The notes under the pieces are model-generated. The model was not told where the DNA came from, ran no database searches, and saw nothing but the letters and a program-made list of their open reading frames with translations. 64,000 nucleotides of DNA, taken from contig CAWBVG010000041.1 in assembly GCA_963792175.1 (NCBI GenBank), positions 1 to 64,000 on the forward strand, given 5' to 3'. How positions within the stretch are numbered: position 1 is the first letter of the stretch; every line of letters starts with the position of its first letter. The DNA comes from CAWBVG01 sp963792175 (GTDB lineage: Bacteria > Acidobacteriota > Vicinamibacteria > Vicinamibacterales > CAVVIG01). The translations under genes and the position numbers were made by a program. This document shows, piece after piece, positions 9,862-18,841 of the stretch.

Positions 9862-10892
9862 GGAATCAGGACCGATTTGATGACCCGCCCTTCGTGCATG
9901 GCGTCGAACGCCTCGCGCCAGCCGTCGAGCGCGGTCGTGAGGCCGATGATCTTCTTCGGGTGCGTCACGCCACGGTCGAGCAGGTGGATCACGCGTTCCC
10001 AGACGGGATAGTTGTGGCTGAACGAGCCCTGGAGACGAATGTTCTTCTGGACGAGGGGATTGACGTTCACGGGTAAGAGGTCCGGCGACCAGCCGACCTT
10101 GGTCACCTGTCCATCCGGCCGCGCCAGCGCGAGCGCCACGTCGAGCGGACGGCTGGCGCCCGAAGCGTCGCACACGAGGTCGGCGCCGAGCGGACTCAGG
10201 CCTCGAACCACGTCCTCGAGCGGCTCACGCGATGCGTCAACGACGTGCGTCGCGCCAAGGTACCGGGCAGTCTCGAGGCGGGGCGCGTCGCTGGACAGGC
10301 CGGCGACAATCAGCGGGTCGGCGCCGGCGAGCGCGGCCATGCGCGTGCACAGCAGTCCAATCGGTCCGGGCCCGAGCACCACGACGGCGTCGCCTGGGCG
10401 AATCTGCGAGTTGACCAACATCGCGTTGTAGGCGACGGCATGCGGCTCTGCCAGACAGGCCAGCTCGAACGGCAACGCGTCGGGGATTCGGTGCAGGCAG
10501 CGCGCGGGGACCTTCACGTACGTCGCCATCGCGCCGTTGATGCCGTAGCCGAAGCCTTTCCGCTGCGGGCACAGATTGTAGCGGCCGGTCCGGCACAGCA
10601 GACAGTCGCCACACACTTCGGCGGCCGTTTCCGACACGACACGGTCACCTTCGCGGAACGCCTTTACCGAGCGTCCGGCCTGTGCGACGGTTCCGGCGAA
10701 CTCGTGGCCGAGGACGACGGGGACGTTGACCGTCCACGAATGCGTGTTGTACGCCTGGTGCACGTCGGATCCGCAGACCGATACCGCGCCGACCCGCAGC
10801 AGGACGTCGCTGTCGCCGATGTCGGGGATGGCGACGTCCCGAAGTTCGACGGCCAGGGGCTCGAGGGCGTAGTGGACGACAGCAGATTGCAT
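9858..10892 (-). CDS. Zinc-dependent alcohol/polyol dehydrogenase (MDR family)
   Basis: A 344-residue medium-chain dehydrogenase. Catalytic-zinc ligands are seen in 'SVCGSDVHQ', 'GHEFAG' and 'CLAEPHAVAY'; the structural zinc lobe is 'CGDCLLCRTGRYNLC'; the NAD(H)-binding loop is 'VLGPGPIGLL'. These are the features of the sorbitol/threonine/galactitol-phosphate dehydrogenase branch, which oxidises a secondary hydroxyl to a ketone. It is preceded by a microsatellite-like spacer and its stop overlaps the SDR start. In this operon it probably supplies the keto sugar that the decarboxylase-like and epimerase enzymes use. Confidence 0.9.
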   Translation of the reverse strand: MQSAVVHYALEPLAVELRDVAIPDIGDSDVLLRVGAVSVCGSDVHQAYNTHSWTVNVPVVLGHEFAGTVAQAGRSVKAFREGDRVVSETAAEVCGDCLLCRTGRYNLCPQRKGFGYGINGAMATYVKVPARCLHRIPDALPFELACLAEPHAVAYNAMLVNSQIRPGDAVVVLGPGPIGLLCTRMAALAGADPLIVAGLSSDAPRLETARYLGATHVVDASREPLEDVVRGLSPLGADLVCDASGASRPLDVALALARPDGQVTKVGWSPDLLPVNVNPLVQKNIRLQGSFSHNYPVWERVIHLLDRGVTHPKKIIGLTTALDGWREAFDAMHEGRVIKSVLIP

Positions 10893-10893
10893 C

Positions 10894-10962
10894 TGGTGAT
10901 TTGGTGATTTGGTGATTTGGTGATTGGTTGAATTAGTGAATTAGTGAATTAGTGGATTGGTG
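10894..10962. repeat. Short tandem (microsatellite-like) repeat
   Basis: About four copies of 'tggtgattt'-like units run into three copies of 'gaattagt'. The array fills the space between two operon genes and also encodes the last residues and the stop codon of the decarboxylase-like gene. It is conspicuously AT-rich compared with its surroundings. Confidence 0.85.
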
Positions 10963-11645
10963 TTTGATGGCTCGCGGCAGATCTGCGAAAGCGCCTCGCG
11001 CAGCGTGTCGCCCGTCACCGCCTTGAAGCCATCGGCGTCGATGACGAGGGGGGCGCCCAGCACCACCAGCGGCGCACCGTGGGACGGGCATTCGATCGCC
11101 TGGCGGATCGAAAGGCCGCCCACCGCCTGCACCGGAATCGAGACGGCGCGCACGACAGCGTCGAGCTCGTCCATCGGGCTCAGCCCGGTGATCATGCGCC
11201 GCTCATCGTAGCCGATGTGATGGACGATGAAGTCGACGCCGAGTCCTTCCATCCAGCGCGCACACGCCACGCGATCGTCGGCGGCAAGGTTGTCGCCCAT
11301 CACCTTCACGCCGAAGTCGCGTCCGGCGTCGACGACGCGGCGGATGGTGGCTTCGTGCGCACGGCCCATCACCACGACGAGATTGGCGCCCGCCTTTGCC
11401 ATCATCTCGGTCTCGAGATACCCGCCGTCCATCGTTTTCAGATCGGCGACGATCGGATGATCGGGAAACCGGCGGCGAAGCTGCTCGACAGCGCGCAGGC
11501 CCTCGGCCAGGAGCAGCGGCGTGCCGGCCTCCAGCCAGTCCACCCCGGCCTCGACCGCGATCGCGGCCGTCTCGAGTGCCTCGTCGAGCGACGTGAGATC
11601 GAGTGAAATCTGAACGATGGGGAACCTGAGGCGGTCCAGGTTCAT
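10941..11645 (-). CDS. 3-hexulose-6-phosphate synthase / 3-keto-L-gulonate-6-phosphate decarboxylase family protein
   Basis: A 234-residue OMP-decarboxylase-superfamily TIM barrel. 'IVADLKTMDGG' is the signature D-x-K-x-x-D catalytic loop; 'VDWLEAGTPLLLAEG', 'MGDNLAADD', 'DFIVHHIGYDER' and the phosphate-site 'QAVGGLS' are also typical. Family members either condense formaldehyde with ribulose 5-phosphate or decarboxylate 3-keto-L-gulonate 6-phosphate. No 6-phospho-3-hexuloisomerase or sugar kinase lies beside it, so the formaldehyde-fixing role is less likely than a keto-acid decarboxylase or aldolase role. ATG 11645 overlaps the MFS stop (ATGA). The C-terminal tail is encoded by the adjacent repeat. 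Confidence 0.8.
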   Translation of the reverse strand: MNLDRLRFPIVQISLDLTSLDEALETAAIAVEAGVDWLEAGTPLLLAEGLRAVEQLRRRFPDHPIVADLKTMDGGYLETEMMAKAGANLVVVMGRAHEATIRRVVDAGRDFGVKVMGDNLAADDRVACARWMEGLGVDFIVHHIGYDERRMITGLSPMDELDAVVRAVSIPVQAVGGLSIRQAIECPSHGAPLVVLGAPLVIDADGFKAVTGDTLREALSQICREPSNTNPLIH

Positions 11646-12901
11646 ACCATCGCTTTCGGGCCGATGCGCTCGACGCGGTACCCGCCCCGCACCCGATCGC
11701 TCAGATACAGAGCCGTGAAGATCAGCGCCAGTACGGCTGGCAGGATCGCCCAGATCGAGAGCACGTGGTTCGCGCCGTAGCGATCGTTGATCCAGCCCAT
11801 GACGGGTCCGGCGATCGCCGTCGAAAACGAGCCGGTCGCTCCGATGATTGCCAGAGCCAACGCACCGCCGCGTGGAAATCGCTCCGACGTAATCCCGAGC
11901 ATCGTCGGCCACCAGAAGGCGGTTCCAGCGGCGAAGAGCGCCGCGGCGGCGAACGCGGTAAACGGAGTCGTGGCCATGCCGAACAGGAAAAGCCCGGCGG
12001 CGGCGGCGACGGCCGTGGATGCGATCAGCGCGATGGGCGACAGGCGATGCGCGGCGCCCCCCAGAAACTGCCGCATCAGGTACATGATGCCGTTCACCCA
12101 CACCAGGACGAGAATGCCGGCCTGCGCCGAGCTCTTCATCACGTCGTTGAAGATGTTGCTCACCCACTGGCCGGGACCGAGCTCGGTCGCGGCGGTCAGC
12201 CACATGCACAGCCAGACGACGATGAACAACGGTCGAAGGATTTCCTTGAACATGTCGCCGAAGGGCACACCGGCGGCGGCGCGCTCCGTCGACGGAAACT
12301 TCTGGCCCGCGAACAGGAACCCGTACCACACCGACGGGACGAGCATTAACAGCATCTTCGCCTGCCAGCCGGTGTAAGGCGCGAGCGCGGGCATCTGGTG
12401 TCCCGCCTGTGTGAAGAGAAAGCTGAGCACGCCGCCGATCACGATGCCGCCCGGGAACCATGCATGGAGCGCGACGAGCCGTCGAGTCTTGTCCTCGGCA
12501 TAGATCGTCGCGATGAGCGGGTTGATGGCGGCTTCGACCAGCCCGTTGGCAATGCCGATCACGAGCGTGGCCGCAAAGAGCACGGTGAAGTCGGGCGCGA
12601 GGATGGTCGCGATCGCGCCACCGACGTGGCCGATTGCGGCAATCCGCAACAGCACCCCCATCCCGAGGAGGTCGCACAACGGCCCTCCCAACAGGATGGA
12701 GAAGCCGAAGCCCCAGAAGGCTGCGCCGGCGATCCAGCCGACGTCGGTCTTGGTCAGCGAGAACAGCCGCTCGAAGTCGCCCATGATGTCGCCGCGGATG
12801 GCGAACGACATCGCGGTCGCGATCAGGGCGATGCAGCCGGCGGTGAACAGGCGGCGTGCGGCGATCGGGTCAGTGCGCGGGGCGAGGGTGGATGTGGTCA
12901 T
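11642..12901 (-). CDS. Major facilitator superfamily transporter
   Basis: About 419 residues with 12 predicted membrane helices ('FGFSILLGGPLCDLLGMGVL' is the helix 2-3 region, 'ALAIIGATGSFSTAIAGPVM' a late helix). ATG 12901 ('MTTSTLAPRTD') is preferred over the ATG eight codons upstream because it is closer to the first helix. It is the first gene of the sugar-catabolic operon and very likely imports the substrate that the downstream dehydrogenases, decarboxylase-like enzyme and epimerase process. MFS subfamily resembles fucose/sugar-acid importers of the FucP/NHS type, but this is inference. Confidence 0.85.
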   Translation of the reverse strand: MTTSTLAPRTDPIAARRLFTAGCIALIATAMSFAIRGDIMGDFERLFSLTKTDVGWIAGAAFWGFGFSILLGGPLCDLLGMGVLLRIAAIGHVGGAIATILAPDFTVLFAATLVIGIANGLVEAAINPLIATIYAEDKTRRLVALHAWFPGGIVIGGVLSFLFTQAGHQMPALAPYTGWQAKMLLMLVPSVWYGFLFAGQKFPSTERAAAGVPFGDMFKEILRPLFIVVWLCMWLTAATELGPGQWVSNIFNDVMKSSAQAGILVLVWVNGIMYLMRQFLGGAAHRLSPIALIASTAVAAAAGLFLFGMATTPFTAFAAAALFAAGTAFWWPTMLGITSERFPRGGALALAIIGATGSFSTAIAGPVMGWINDRYGANHVLSIWAILPAVLALIFTALYLSDRVRGGYRVERIGPKAMV

Positions 12902-12941
12902 GGGGATGCAGCAGCTTGCACCCAAACTCCACCAGACTCAA

Positions 12942-13007
12942 GGCTTTCAGCTTTCAGCTTTCAGCTCTCTGCTCCGCTGATAGCCGAAAGCTGACAGCTG
13001 GTAGCTA
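12942..13007. repeat. Palindromic 'agctttcagct / agctgacagct' intergenic repeat
   Basis: Three tandem 'ctttcag' copies face an 'agctgacagctggtagct' arm about 20 bases away, so the stretch can fold on itself. It lies between two genes reading leftward and its edge provides the TAG stop of the TonB-C protein. A related copy is at 47347-47426. It may act as a transcription terminator or be a mobile repeat. Confidence 0.75.
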
Positions 13008-13928
13008 ATCCGACGGGTTCAGGCGAATACCCACCACCTTTCGATATCGCACGGGCAGGCCATCTTTGGTCGCCGGCCTGAACTTCCACTCGCGGGCGGC
13101 CTTCAGGAGGACCGGGTTGTACTCAGGCTGCAGGCTGGTGAGGAGGGTGACCGATTCGACGTTCCCGCTCTCGTCGATGACCAGCGCCACGGCCCCCTGG
13201 TAGTCGCGCCGTGTGGCGGACAGCTTCGACGGGCGCCACGGAGGCAGCTGTTGGGATAGGACCACCGGAGGTGTCACGTCGGCGTCGTTCGGACCGTACG
13301 TGCGTGGCGGACCCGATGCATTTGCGGGTTTGCCACTGAGAGGAATACTCGGCGGCGGGGGCGCCGCCTTGGGGGGCGGGGGTGCGGGAGCCACCTTGCT
13401 GAGATCCCTGAAGCCGGTCGCGAGCATCCGGAGATCGGTCGTGCCCGCCGACGCCGGGAGGTCCGGGTCGTTGAGCAGCAGGAGCACGCGGTCGAAGCCG
13501 ATGACGGCCGCTTCAAGCTCCTTCCGATCGAAAGCGGCTTTGGCTTCCCCGTACGATTGCTGAACGATTCGCGGCAGCAGCTGTTTCCTGACGTCGCGGA
13601 ACACCGTCACGAGCCGCGGCGACATCTGGGTTTCGGCCGGTTGGAACAACGGGTCGGCCTCGACGATGCCCGCGATGGCCTTTCGCCCTTCGTCGCTGCG
13701 CCCCAACGCCAGCAGGCAGAAGGCCCGGTACTGCCCGGCCTCCACGACGTCGGGCGACGACGAGTCGAGCTTCAGCTGATCGAGCACCGCCAGCGCGTCG
13801 TCGTAGGCGGCCGAGGCGTAGAGATCTTTCGCGCGGGTGAGTGCGTCCTGGCCCGCGACGTGAGAGGCGACCAGAAACCCTGAGGCGAGAGCCATTGCAA
13901 AACGACGCGCGACGCGATTGACGATCAT
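13005..13928 (-). CDS. Exported TPR-like protein with TonB C-terminal domain
   Basis: A 307-residue protein from ATG 13928, chosen because it gives a signal peptide ('MIVNRVARRFAMALASGFLV', then a V-A-G-Q site). Residues about 25-150 are helical and TPR-like ('AKDLYASAAYDDALAVLDQL'). A proline-rich linker leads to a TonB-C/energy-transducer-type domain over the last ~85 residues ('GAVALVIDESGNVESVTLL', 'AAREWKFRPATKDGLPVRY'). There is no N-terminal TonB membrane anchor, so it is probably a periplasmic TonB-C-like partner rather than TonB itself. Divergent from the coiled-coil/RskA-like gene with about 110 bp between starts. Confidence 0.8.
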   Translation of the reverse strand: MIVNRVARRFAMALASGFLVASHVAGQDALTRAKDLYASAAYDDALAVLDQLKLDSSSPDVVEAGQYRAFCLLALGRSDEGRKAIAGIVEADPLFQPAETQMSPRLVTVFRDVRKQLLPRIVQQSYGEAKAAFDRKELEAAVIGFDRVLLLLNDPDLPASAGTTDLRMLATGFRDLSKVAPAPPPPKAAPPPPSIPLSGKPANASGPPRTYGPNDADVTPPVVLSQQLPPWRPSKLSATRRDYQGAVALVIDESGNVESVTLLTSLQPEYNPVLLKAAREWKFRPATKDGLPVRYRKVVGIRLNPSD

Positions 13929-14040
13929 CGGCGCACCTCGCGGCTTGCGTTTTCTGGACGTGTGTACCGCACATGCTAGCGCGAAAACGACGAGCGGCGC
14001 GCGCAATTTTGTGCAACAATCGCGCGCGCAGGGTGGCCAG

Positions 14041-15342
14041 ATGCATCAGCAAGGTCCGGACCTCGAACAACGTCTCTCCAAACTCGAAGCGCAACTGGAT
14101 CGGTTCAGCCTGACGCTCCAACAGTGGCAGCAGACGCAGAAACAGCTTCAGCCGGTTGAATCGCGCTTGACGCATCTCATCGAGCAGAGCAACGACATCC
14201 TGGATCGCTGGACCAGCTCCGAACAGCAATACGCCCACACCATGCAGCACGAGCTCAGCGCGCTGCGGCAACTGCACGAGGAACCAGTCAAGGAGCTGCG
14301 CGAACGGGCCGCGAGCCTGGGCGAGATTTGCATCGCGGCCACCAGCTCGATCAGCGGTCTCGAGCGGACCGAATCGCGTTTTGCGGCGCTCGAGGGCGAT
14401 CTGCACTTTCGCCTCAACGAGCTGGCGCAGGGGCTGCAAGCGGCGGTCGCAGAACTGCGGACGGTTGCCGTACAGCGGACCGTGCCGCCACCTGACGCCG
14501 CACCAGCCTGGGCGCTTGAAGACGTCGTGCGCCTGCACGGCGACCTCCGCCGCTCCGTGCAGGGAGGCGACACGTTACCGGCTGTGGGTCGGGATGGGCC
14601 CAGGCAGGAACGGGACGCGGCGCCAAGGACGCTTCGGGAGTTTCCGGAGGAGGCCGCCGCACTGGCGGAGCGTGTCGAGTCGCTCGAGCACGCGGTCGAC
14701 GTTGGTCGAGAGGAAGTCGCCGCGGCGTCCGGTCGAAGCGAGCGCCAGCGGCAGATGTGGTCCGTCGCCTTCGCGATCCTCGCGCTCGCGGTAGTGGGTG
14801 CCAGCGCGCTGGCGATCGGTCTGCAGCGCCGCGTCGACGCCAGGTTGACGGAAGCCGCCGCCAAGGTCACCGCGGCGCAACAGCAGGCCGAAGCCGCGGC
14901 GCAGCTGGCCAATCAAAAGGTGGCCGACACGCGCGAAAACGCCGACCGGAAGATCGCCGAGGCCGAGCAGACCGCGCGGAACGCGCAAACCGTGAGCGAC
15001 GTCCTCGCCGCTCCCGACCTCGTACGCTTCAACGTCACGAGCGGCGCGACGACGCCCCGGGCATACGCGCAGATGCTGTGGAGCCGCTCGCGCGGTCTGG
15101 TCTTCAGTGGATCACGGGTCCCAGCAGCGCCGGCGGGAACGACCTATCAGGCGTGGCTGTTGACGGCCACCGAGCCGGTCAGCGCCGGTCTGTTTGTGCC
15201 GGACCAGGCCGGACGCGTCATGATGGTCGTCCAGGATCCGCCGCGCGTGCCGCGGCCGGTCACCGGAGTGGCGGTTACGCTGGAACCGACAGGTGGGCGG
15301 CCGGCGCCTTCGGGTCCGACGCTCCTGGCGCGCGCGCCGTAG
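14041..15342 (+). CDS. Coiled-coil membrane protein with RskA-like (anti-sigma-K) C-terminal domain
   Basis: A 433-residue protein from ATG 14041; an earlier in-frame ATG would lie inside the divergent promoter. Residues 1-230 are predicted coiled coil ('LEQRLSKLEAQLDRFSLTL'), a membrane helix is at about 240-262 ('VAFAILALAVVGASALAIGL'), then a second coiled coil of Ala/Gln repeats, and finally a beta domain with 'TTYQAWLLTATEPVSAGLFV' that matches the hallmark of the extracytoplasmic RskA domain. No ECF sigma factor or zinc-finger anti-sigma N terminus is next to it, so the domain has probably been reused as an envelope module. Intact frame. Confidence 0.75.
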   Translation: MHQQGPDLEQRLSKLEAQLDRFSLTLQQWQQTQKQLQPVESRLTHLIEQSNDILDRWTSSEQQYAHTMQHELSALRQLHEEPVKELRERAASLGEICIAATSSISGLERTESRFAALEGDLHFRLNELAQGLQAAVAELRTVAVQRTVPPPDAAPAWALEDVVRLHGDLRRSVQGGDTLPAVGRDGPRQERDAAPRTLREFPEEAAALAERVESLEHAVDVGREEVAAASGRSERQRQMWSVAFAILALAVVGASALAIGLQRRVDARLTEAAAKVTAAQQQAEAAAQLANQKVADTRENADRKIAEAEQTARNAQTVSDVLAAPDLVRFNVTSGATTPRAYAQMLWSRSRGLVFSGSRVPAAPAGTTYQAWLLTATEPVSAGLFVPDQAGRVMMVVQDPPRVPRPVTGVAVTLEPTGGRPAPSGPTLLARAP

Positions 15343-15375
15343 AGCGAATTACTTCATTCCTAATTTCCGCGGCGG

Positions 15376-17245
15376 TTACCGCCGGAGGTTCGCGCTGACG
15401 AGCGTCAGCCGATCCGACCGCACAATCACCTTCTCCCGCCGCTCCCCGAAGCTCGGGTGACGAAAGAGAATCTCGTGCTCGCCGATCGGTACCGAAACTT
15501 TTCCCAGCGGAGTCTGTCCGAGCGCCGTGCCATCGAGCCAGACCTCGGCCCACGGCAGCGCGTTGATGCTGACGTCGCCGTTGGGCCGCGGCACGGCGAG
15601 CGTCAGGGTCTGCCCGGCATTGATCTCCACGACGCGCCGCGAGCGAAAACCGAGCGCGGCGTTGACGAGGTCGAATTCATGACGGCCCGCTGCAAGGGCG
15701 ACCGGCCCCTGGCTGCTCGACCCGAGGACCTGTTCGCCTTCGATCACCTGAAGCTCGAAGGGTGAAGAGAGCCGCAGCGCACCGGGGCGCTGAGGAGGCG
15801 CGGCCGCCGGCGGAGCGGCCGGCGCCGGAGGAACAACGATCGGTCGCGCAGCCGTCGAGATCCGGATCCTCGGCGATGACGGCCGGCGCAGCCGCCGCTG
15901 CTGGCGCGGCTTCCTGACTGACGACGCGAATCGAGCGTGTCTGCGGGCCGATCGTCAGCGTCAGCGGCGTGACGCCTGCCGGTTGGCCATCAACGAGGAC
16001 ATCGGCGCCGGGGCGGACAAATTCGACGAGTACGGCGGCGTTCGTGGGCGGCGGCGGCTGGCTTCTCAGGTAGAGGAGCCGGCCGATGACACCGGCTTCG
16101 GCGAGTGCGATCAGGACCGCCGCCGCAGCGACCCAGCGGACCGGCTGCGACGTTCGACCAGTTGGACGACCTTCGTTCGCGTCCAGAACCTCCGCCGGAG
16201 ACGGAGGTCGTGCCACGATGGACGGCGGTCGTTCGGTCGCGGACGGATGTTGCGCCGCCGGCGCGGACGACGTTTCCGGGCTGAACTGATCGATCGGATT
16301 ACTGGCGTCGTCAGTTGGGCCGGTCTCCTCATCCCGCTGAGATGGACGCTGCCGCGAAGGGGCAGCGCGCCACGTCAGCGAGTCGTCCGTCTCGTCGCCG
16401 TCCTTCGCCAGGTCGCTCAACGCCGCCCGGGCGTCTTCGGCGCACTCGAACACGCGTCCATTCAGCTGAAGGGCCCGCTCCAGCCAGAACCTGAGAGGTG
16501 AAAACAGTTCATCGCCAGTCGTTTCGCCGATGCGATCGAGCAGATCGTCGATCCGCCGCGGATAGTCCGCAGGCCCGACGCGCCGGCCGAGCATCAGTGA
16601 GAGCGCGACGAGTGCGAGCTGGACGACGTCCGTCCGGCGATCGAGCGTCGGAACGGCGAGGTGCGTCGGCCACGCCATGATGCCGAGGTCGGTCCAGAGG
16701 CGACCGGCCGGCAGGCGAAGCCGCGCGAGCGCCGAGCCGATCACATGCTCGCGAATGATCAACCGGCCGTCTCGCGCCACCATGATCCGGTCGGCGGTCA
16801 GCGCGCCGTGCGCCACGTCGCCGCCTTGCTCCTGCAGGTCAGCGAGCGCGGATGTCAACTGCCGAATCAGCGGGATGACCGCGCCGACGCTGCGCGGCCG
16901 CACGAGCGCTTCCGAAAGCCGGCGGCCTGGGGCATAGGTCGCGACCAGCGCCAGACCGTCGCCGAATCCCAGTTCCTCGACCGCGCGAACCTGCGTGAAG
17001 AGCGGGTGCCTGAATTGACCAAGCTGCTCGACGCGGTCGCGCAGCGCCCGCTCGAATCCCAGCGCCGCCGCGAACTCGGGCCGGAACCGCAGCAGCTCCC
17101 ACGACGGCGCGTTGGTGTTGTCGAACATCAGGAGGCGATCGCCGAGTCCGTCGGAGAGGCCCTGGGTGTACCAACTCGCGAGCGGTTCCTGAGTCCCGTC
17201 TACTCGGGGGATTCTGTCGACGATGAGGTCGGTGGCGATCGTCAT
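15376..17245 (-). CDS. Pseudokinase-like membrane protein with PEGA domains (one frameshift)
   Basis: About 620 residues. The N-terminal ~280 residues look like a Ser/Thr kinase fold, with 'VAHGALTADRIMVARDGRL' where HRDLKPxN is expected and 'LIIREHVIG' where DFG is expected; catalytic Asp, Asn and the DFG Asp are all missing. After a Pro/Ser-rich linker comes a membrane helix ('VAAAAVLIALAEAGVIGRLL') and an extracytoplasmic PEGA motif ('ADVLVDGQPAGVTPLTLTIG'). A frame change near 15750-15850 joins a second PEGA unit ('VWLDGTALGQTPLGKVSVPI') ending at 15376. Likely a signalling or scaffold protein without kinase activity. Confidence 0.7.
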
Positions 17246-17430
17246 GAGGCGCACATCAGAGGTTCGCGCCTCTCGGCGGACATGGCCGGGCAGCGATCAG
17301 GGTCGACCGTACATGGATCATACGTCGCAGATAAAGACTCGGTCGCTGCGCGGCGGTGTGCGAGAGCGTGTGAGAGATGTGTCCTGGGCCGTCAGGACGT
17401 CCTGCCATTTTGCACGATTGAACGTACGAG

Positions 17431-18807
17431 TCAAGGCATTCCCAAGAAATCCGCGTAACCGCGCCGGCGCTCGCGCACCGCGCGGGCGGCGCAGTTTTCG
17501 CGGGCGGCCCGCACGAACGACCCTTCGCACAGCGAATCCGCCGAGCAGCTGACCATGCCGATCGATGGCTGAATCGCCTTGCCGGTGCTGACGTCCCATT
17601 GGAGCAGCTTTTCCAGCCGCGCCGAGACGGCGGCTGCCTGATCGGCCGGCGTGTCGCGCAAGAGGATGCCAATCTCGCCGCCGGTGAGGCCGCCGGCGAA
17701 ATCCGAGGGGCGCAGCTCGTTTCTGACCTTGACGATCTGAGCCTGGACGTACTCCGGCCGCGCGTCCTCGTCAGGAATCGAGATGACGATCACCGAGGCG
17801 TGTCCGCCCTCTTCGATCGTCTGTGACGCCAGCCGTTCGATCCACGCGTGGAACGGCCGATGGGCGCTGCGGCGCTCGCCCTGGTCCGAGGAAGGGGCGG
17901 CCGCCAGCGACTCGTGCTCCACGACCTCGACCTCCGGAGTCACGATCGGTTCCACGGTCAGCGTGTTGAGCGCGTCGCGACACAGATCCGAAAGCACGGC
18001 CAATCGCGCTTCGTCGGAGCGGTCGATCGTGCCGGCGAACACCATCACCCATGAGGCGCTGCCGTGCGCCGCGATCCGCCGGATCAACACATCGTCCGGC
18101 ACCGACGTGAACTGGAAGCGCTCGGTCTCCGAGGAAGACAAGCGAACCATGGCGGTGCCCGCCGGGACGACGTCATCGTCCAGCGCCGCTGGTACGGTGG
18201 AGTGATCGGCGCCCACGGGCGACAACGAAAGCAGGAACCGCCCCGGTGCGCCGGCGACGTAGCCATGGACTTCGATTTCAAGCCAGACCGCCAGCGTCTC
18301 GACGAATGCGCTGACCACGCCGCGCGTCGACTCGCGCGTCACGGCGTCGTCGAGCAGCCGCCGGAGCGACCCCACCAAGTGTGAGTCGGCGATGGCGTCG
18401 GCGGCCCCGTTCGAGAGACAGCCGTCAATCGCCGCGGCCAGCCAGATGCCGATCGACTCCAGCTCCAGCCTGCTGTCTTCCGCCCCTCCCGCCTTCATCT
18501 TCCGCGCGACGACGAGGGTTCCAGCGTCAGACAGGCCGTGGCAGATGCACAACTGATGGTCGATCGCGACGGCGTGCGCGGTGGACGGCGTGGCGATGGC
18601 AATGGTCGATCGCAGCGGGGAGCTTTCGATCGCGAGCAGGTTGCGGAGCTCGGCGTGGTCGTCGCTCGTGTCGTTGCCGTCCATCGGCAACAGCGGTACG
18701 CATTGATCGTCGACGATGTCGATCGCGACATTCAGGTGGCGCCCGAGATCGAGCAGCCAGGTCCACGAATGGCTTTCCACCATTGTCCGGAGATCGATCG
18801 ATTTCAT
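17431..18807 (-). CDS. Degenerate GGDEF-domain protein
   Basis: A 458-residue intact protein from ATG 18807. The N-terminal half resembles a sensory region without obvious membrane helices. The C-terminal ~170 residues have GGDEF-like order, but the signature reads 'FAGGLTGGEIGILL', so the active-site GG(D/E)EF is reduced to G-G-E-I-G. Synthesis of cyclic di-GMP is therefore unlikely and a regulatory or GTP-sensing role is more plausible. It lies upstream of, and in the same direction as, the pseudokinase/PEGA gene, with about 185 bp between them in which I see no gene. Confidence 0.65.
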   Translation of the reverse strand: MKSIDLRTMVESHSWTWLLDLGRHLNVAIDIVDDQCVPLLPMDGNDTSDDHAELRNLLAIESSPLRSTIAIATPSTAHAVAIDHQLCICHGLSDAGTLVVARKMKAGGAEDSRLELESIGIWLAAAIDGCLSNGAADAIADSHLVGSLRRLLDDAVTRESTRGVVSAFVETLAVWLEIEVHGYVAGAPGRFLLSLSPVGADHSTVPAALDDDVVPAGTAMVRLSSSETERFQFTSVPDDVLIRRIAAHGSASWVMVFAGTIDRSDEARLAVLSDLCRDALNTLTVEPIVTPEVEVVEHESLAAAPSSDQGERRSAHRPFHAWIERLASQTIEEGGHASVIVISIPDEDARPEYVQAQIVKVRNELRPSDFAGGLTGGEIGILLRDTPADQAAAVSARLEKLLQWDVSTGKAIQPSIGMVSCSADSLCEGSFVRAARENCAARAVRERRRGYADFLGMP

Positions 18808-18841
18808 GGGGCGGGCAGATTGTACCAAGGTATAAGGCCTG

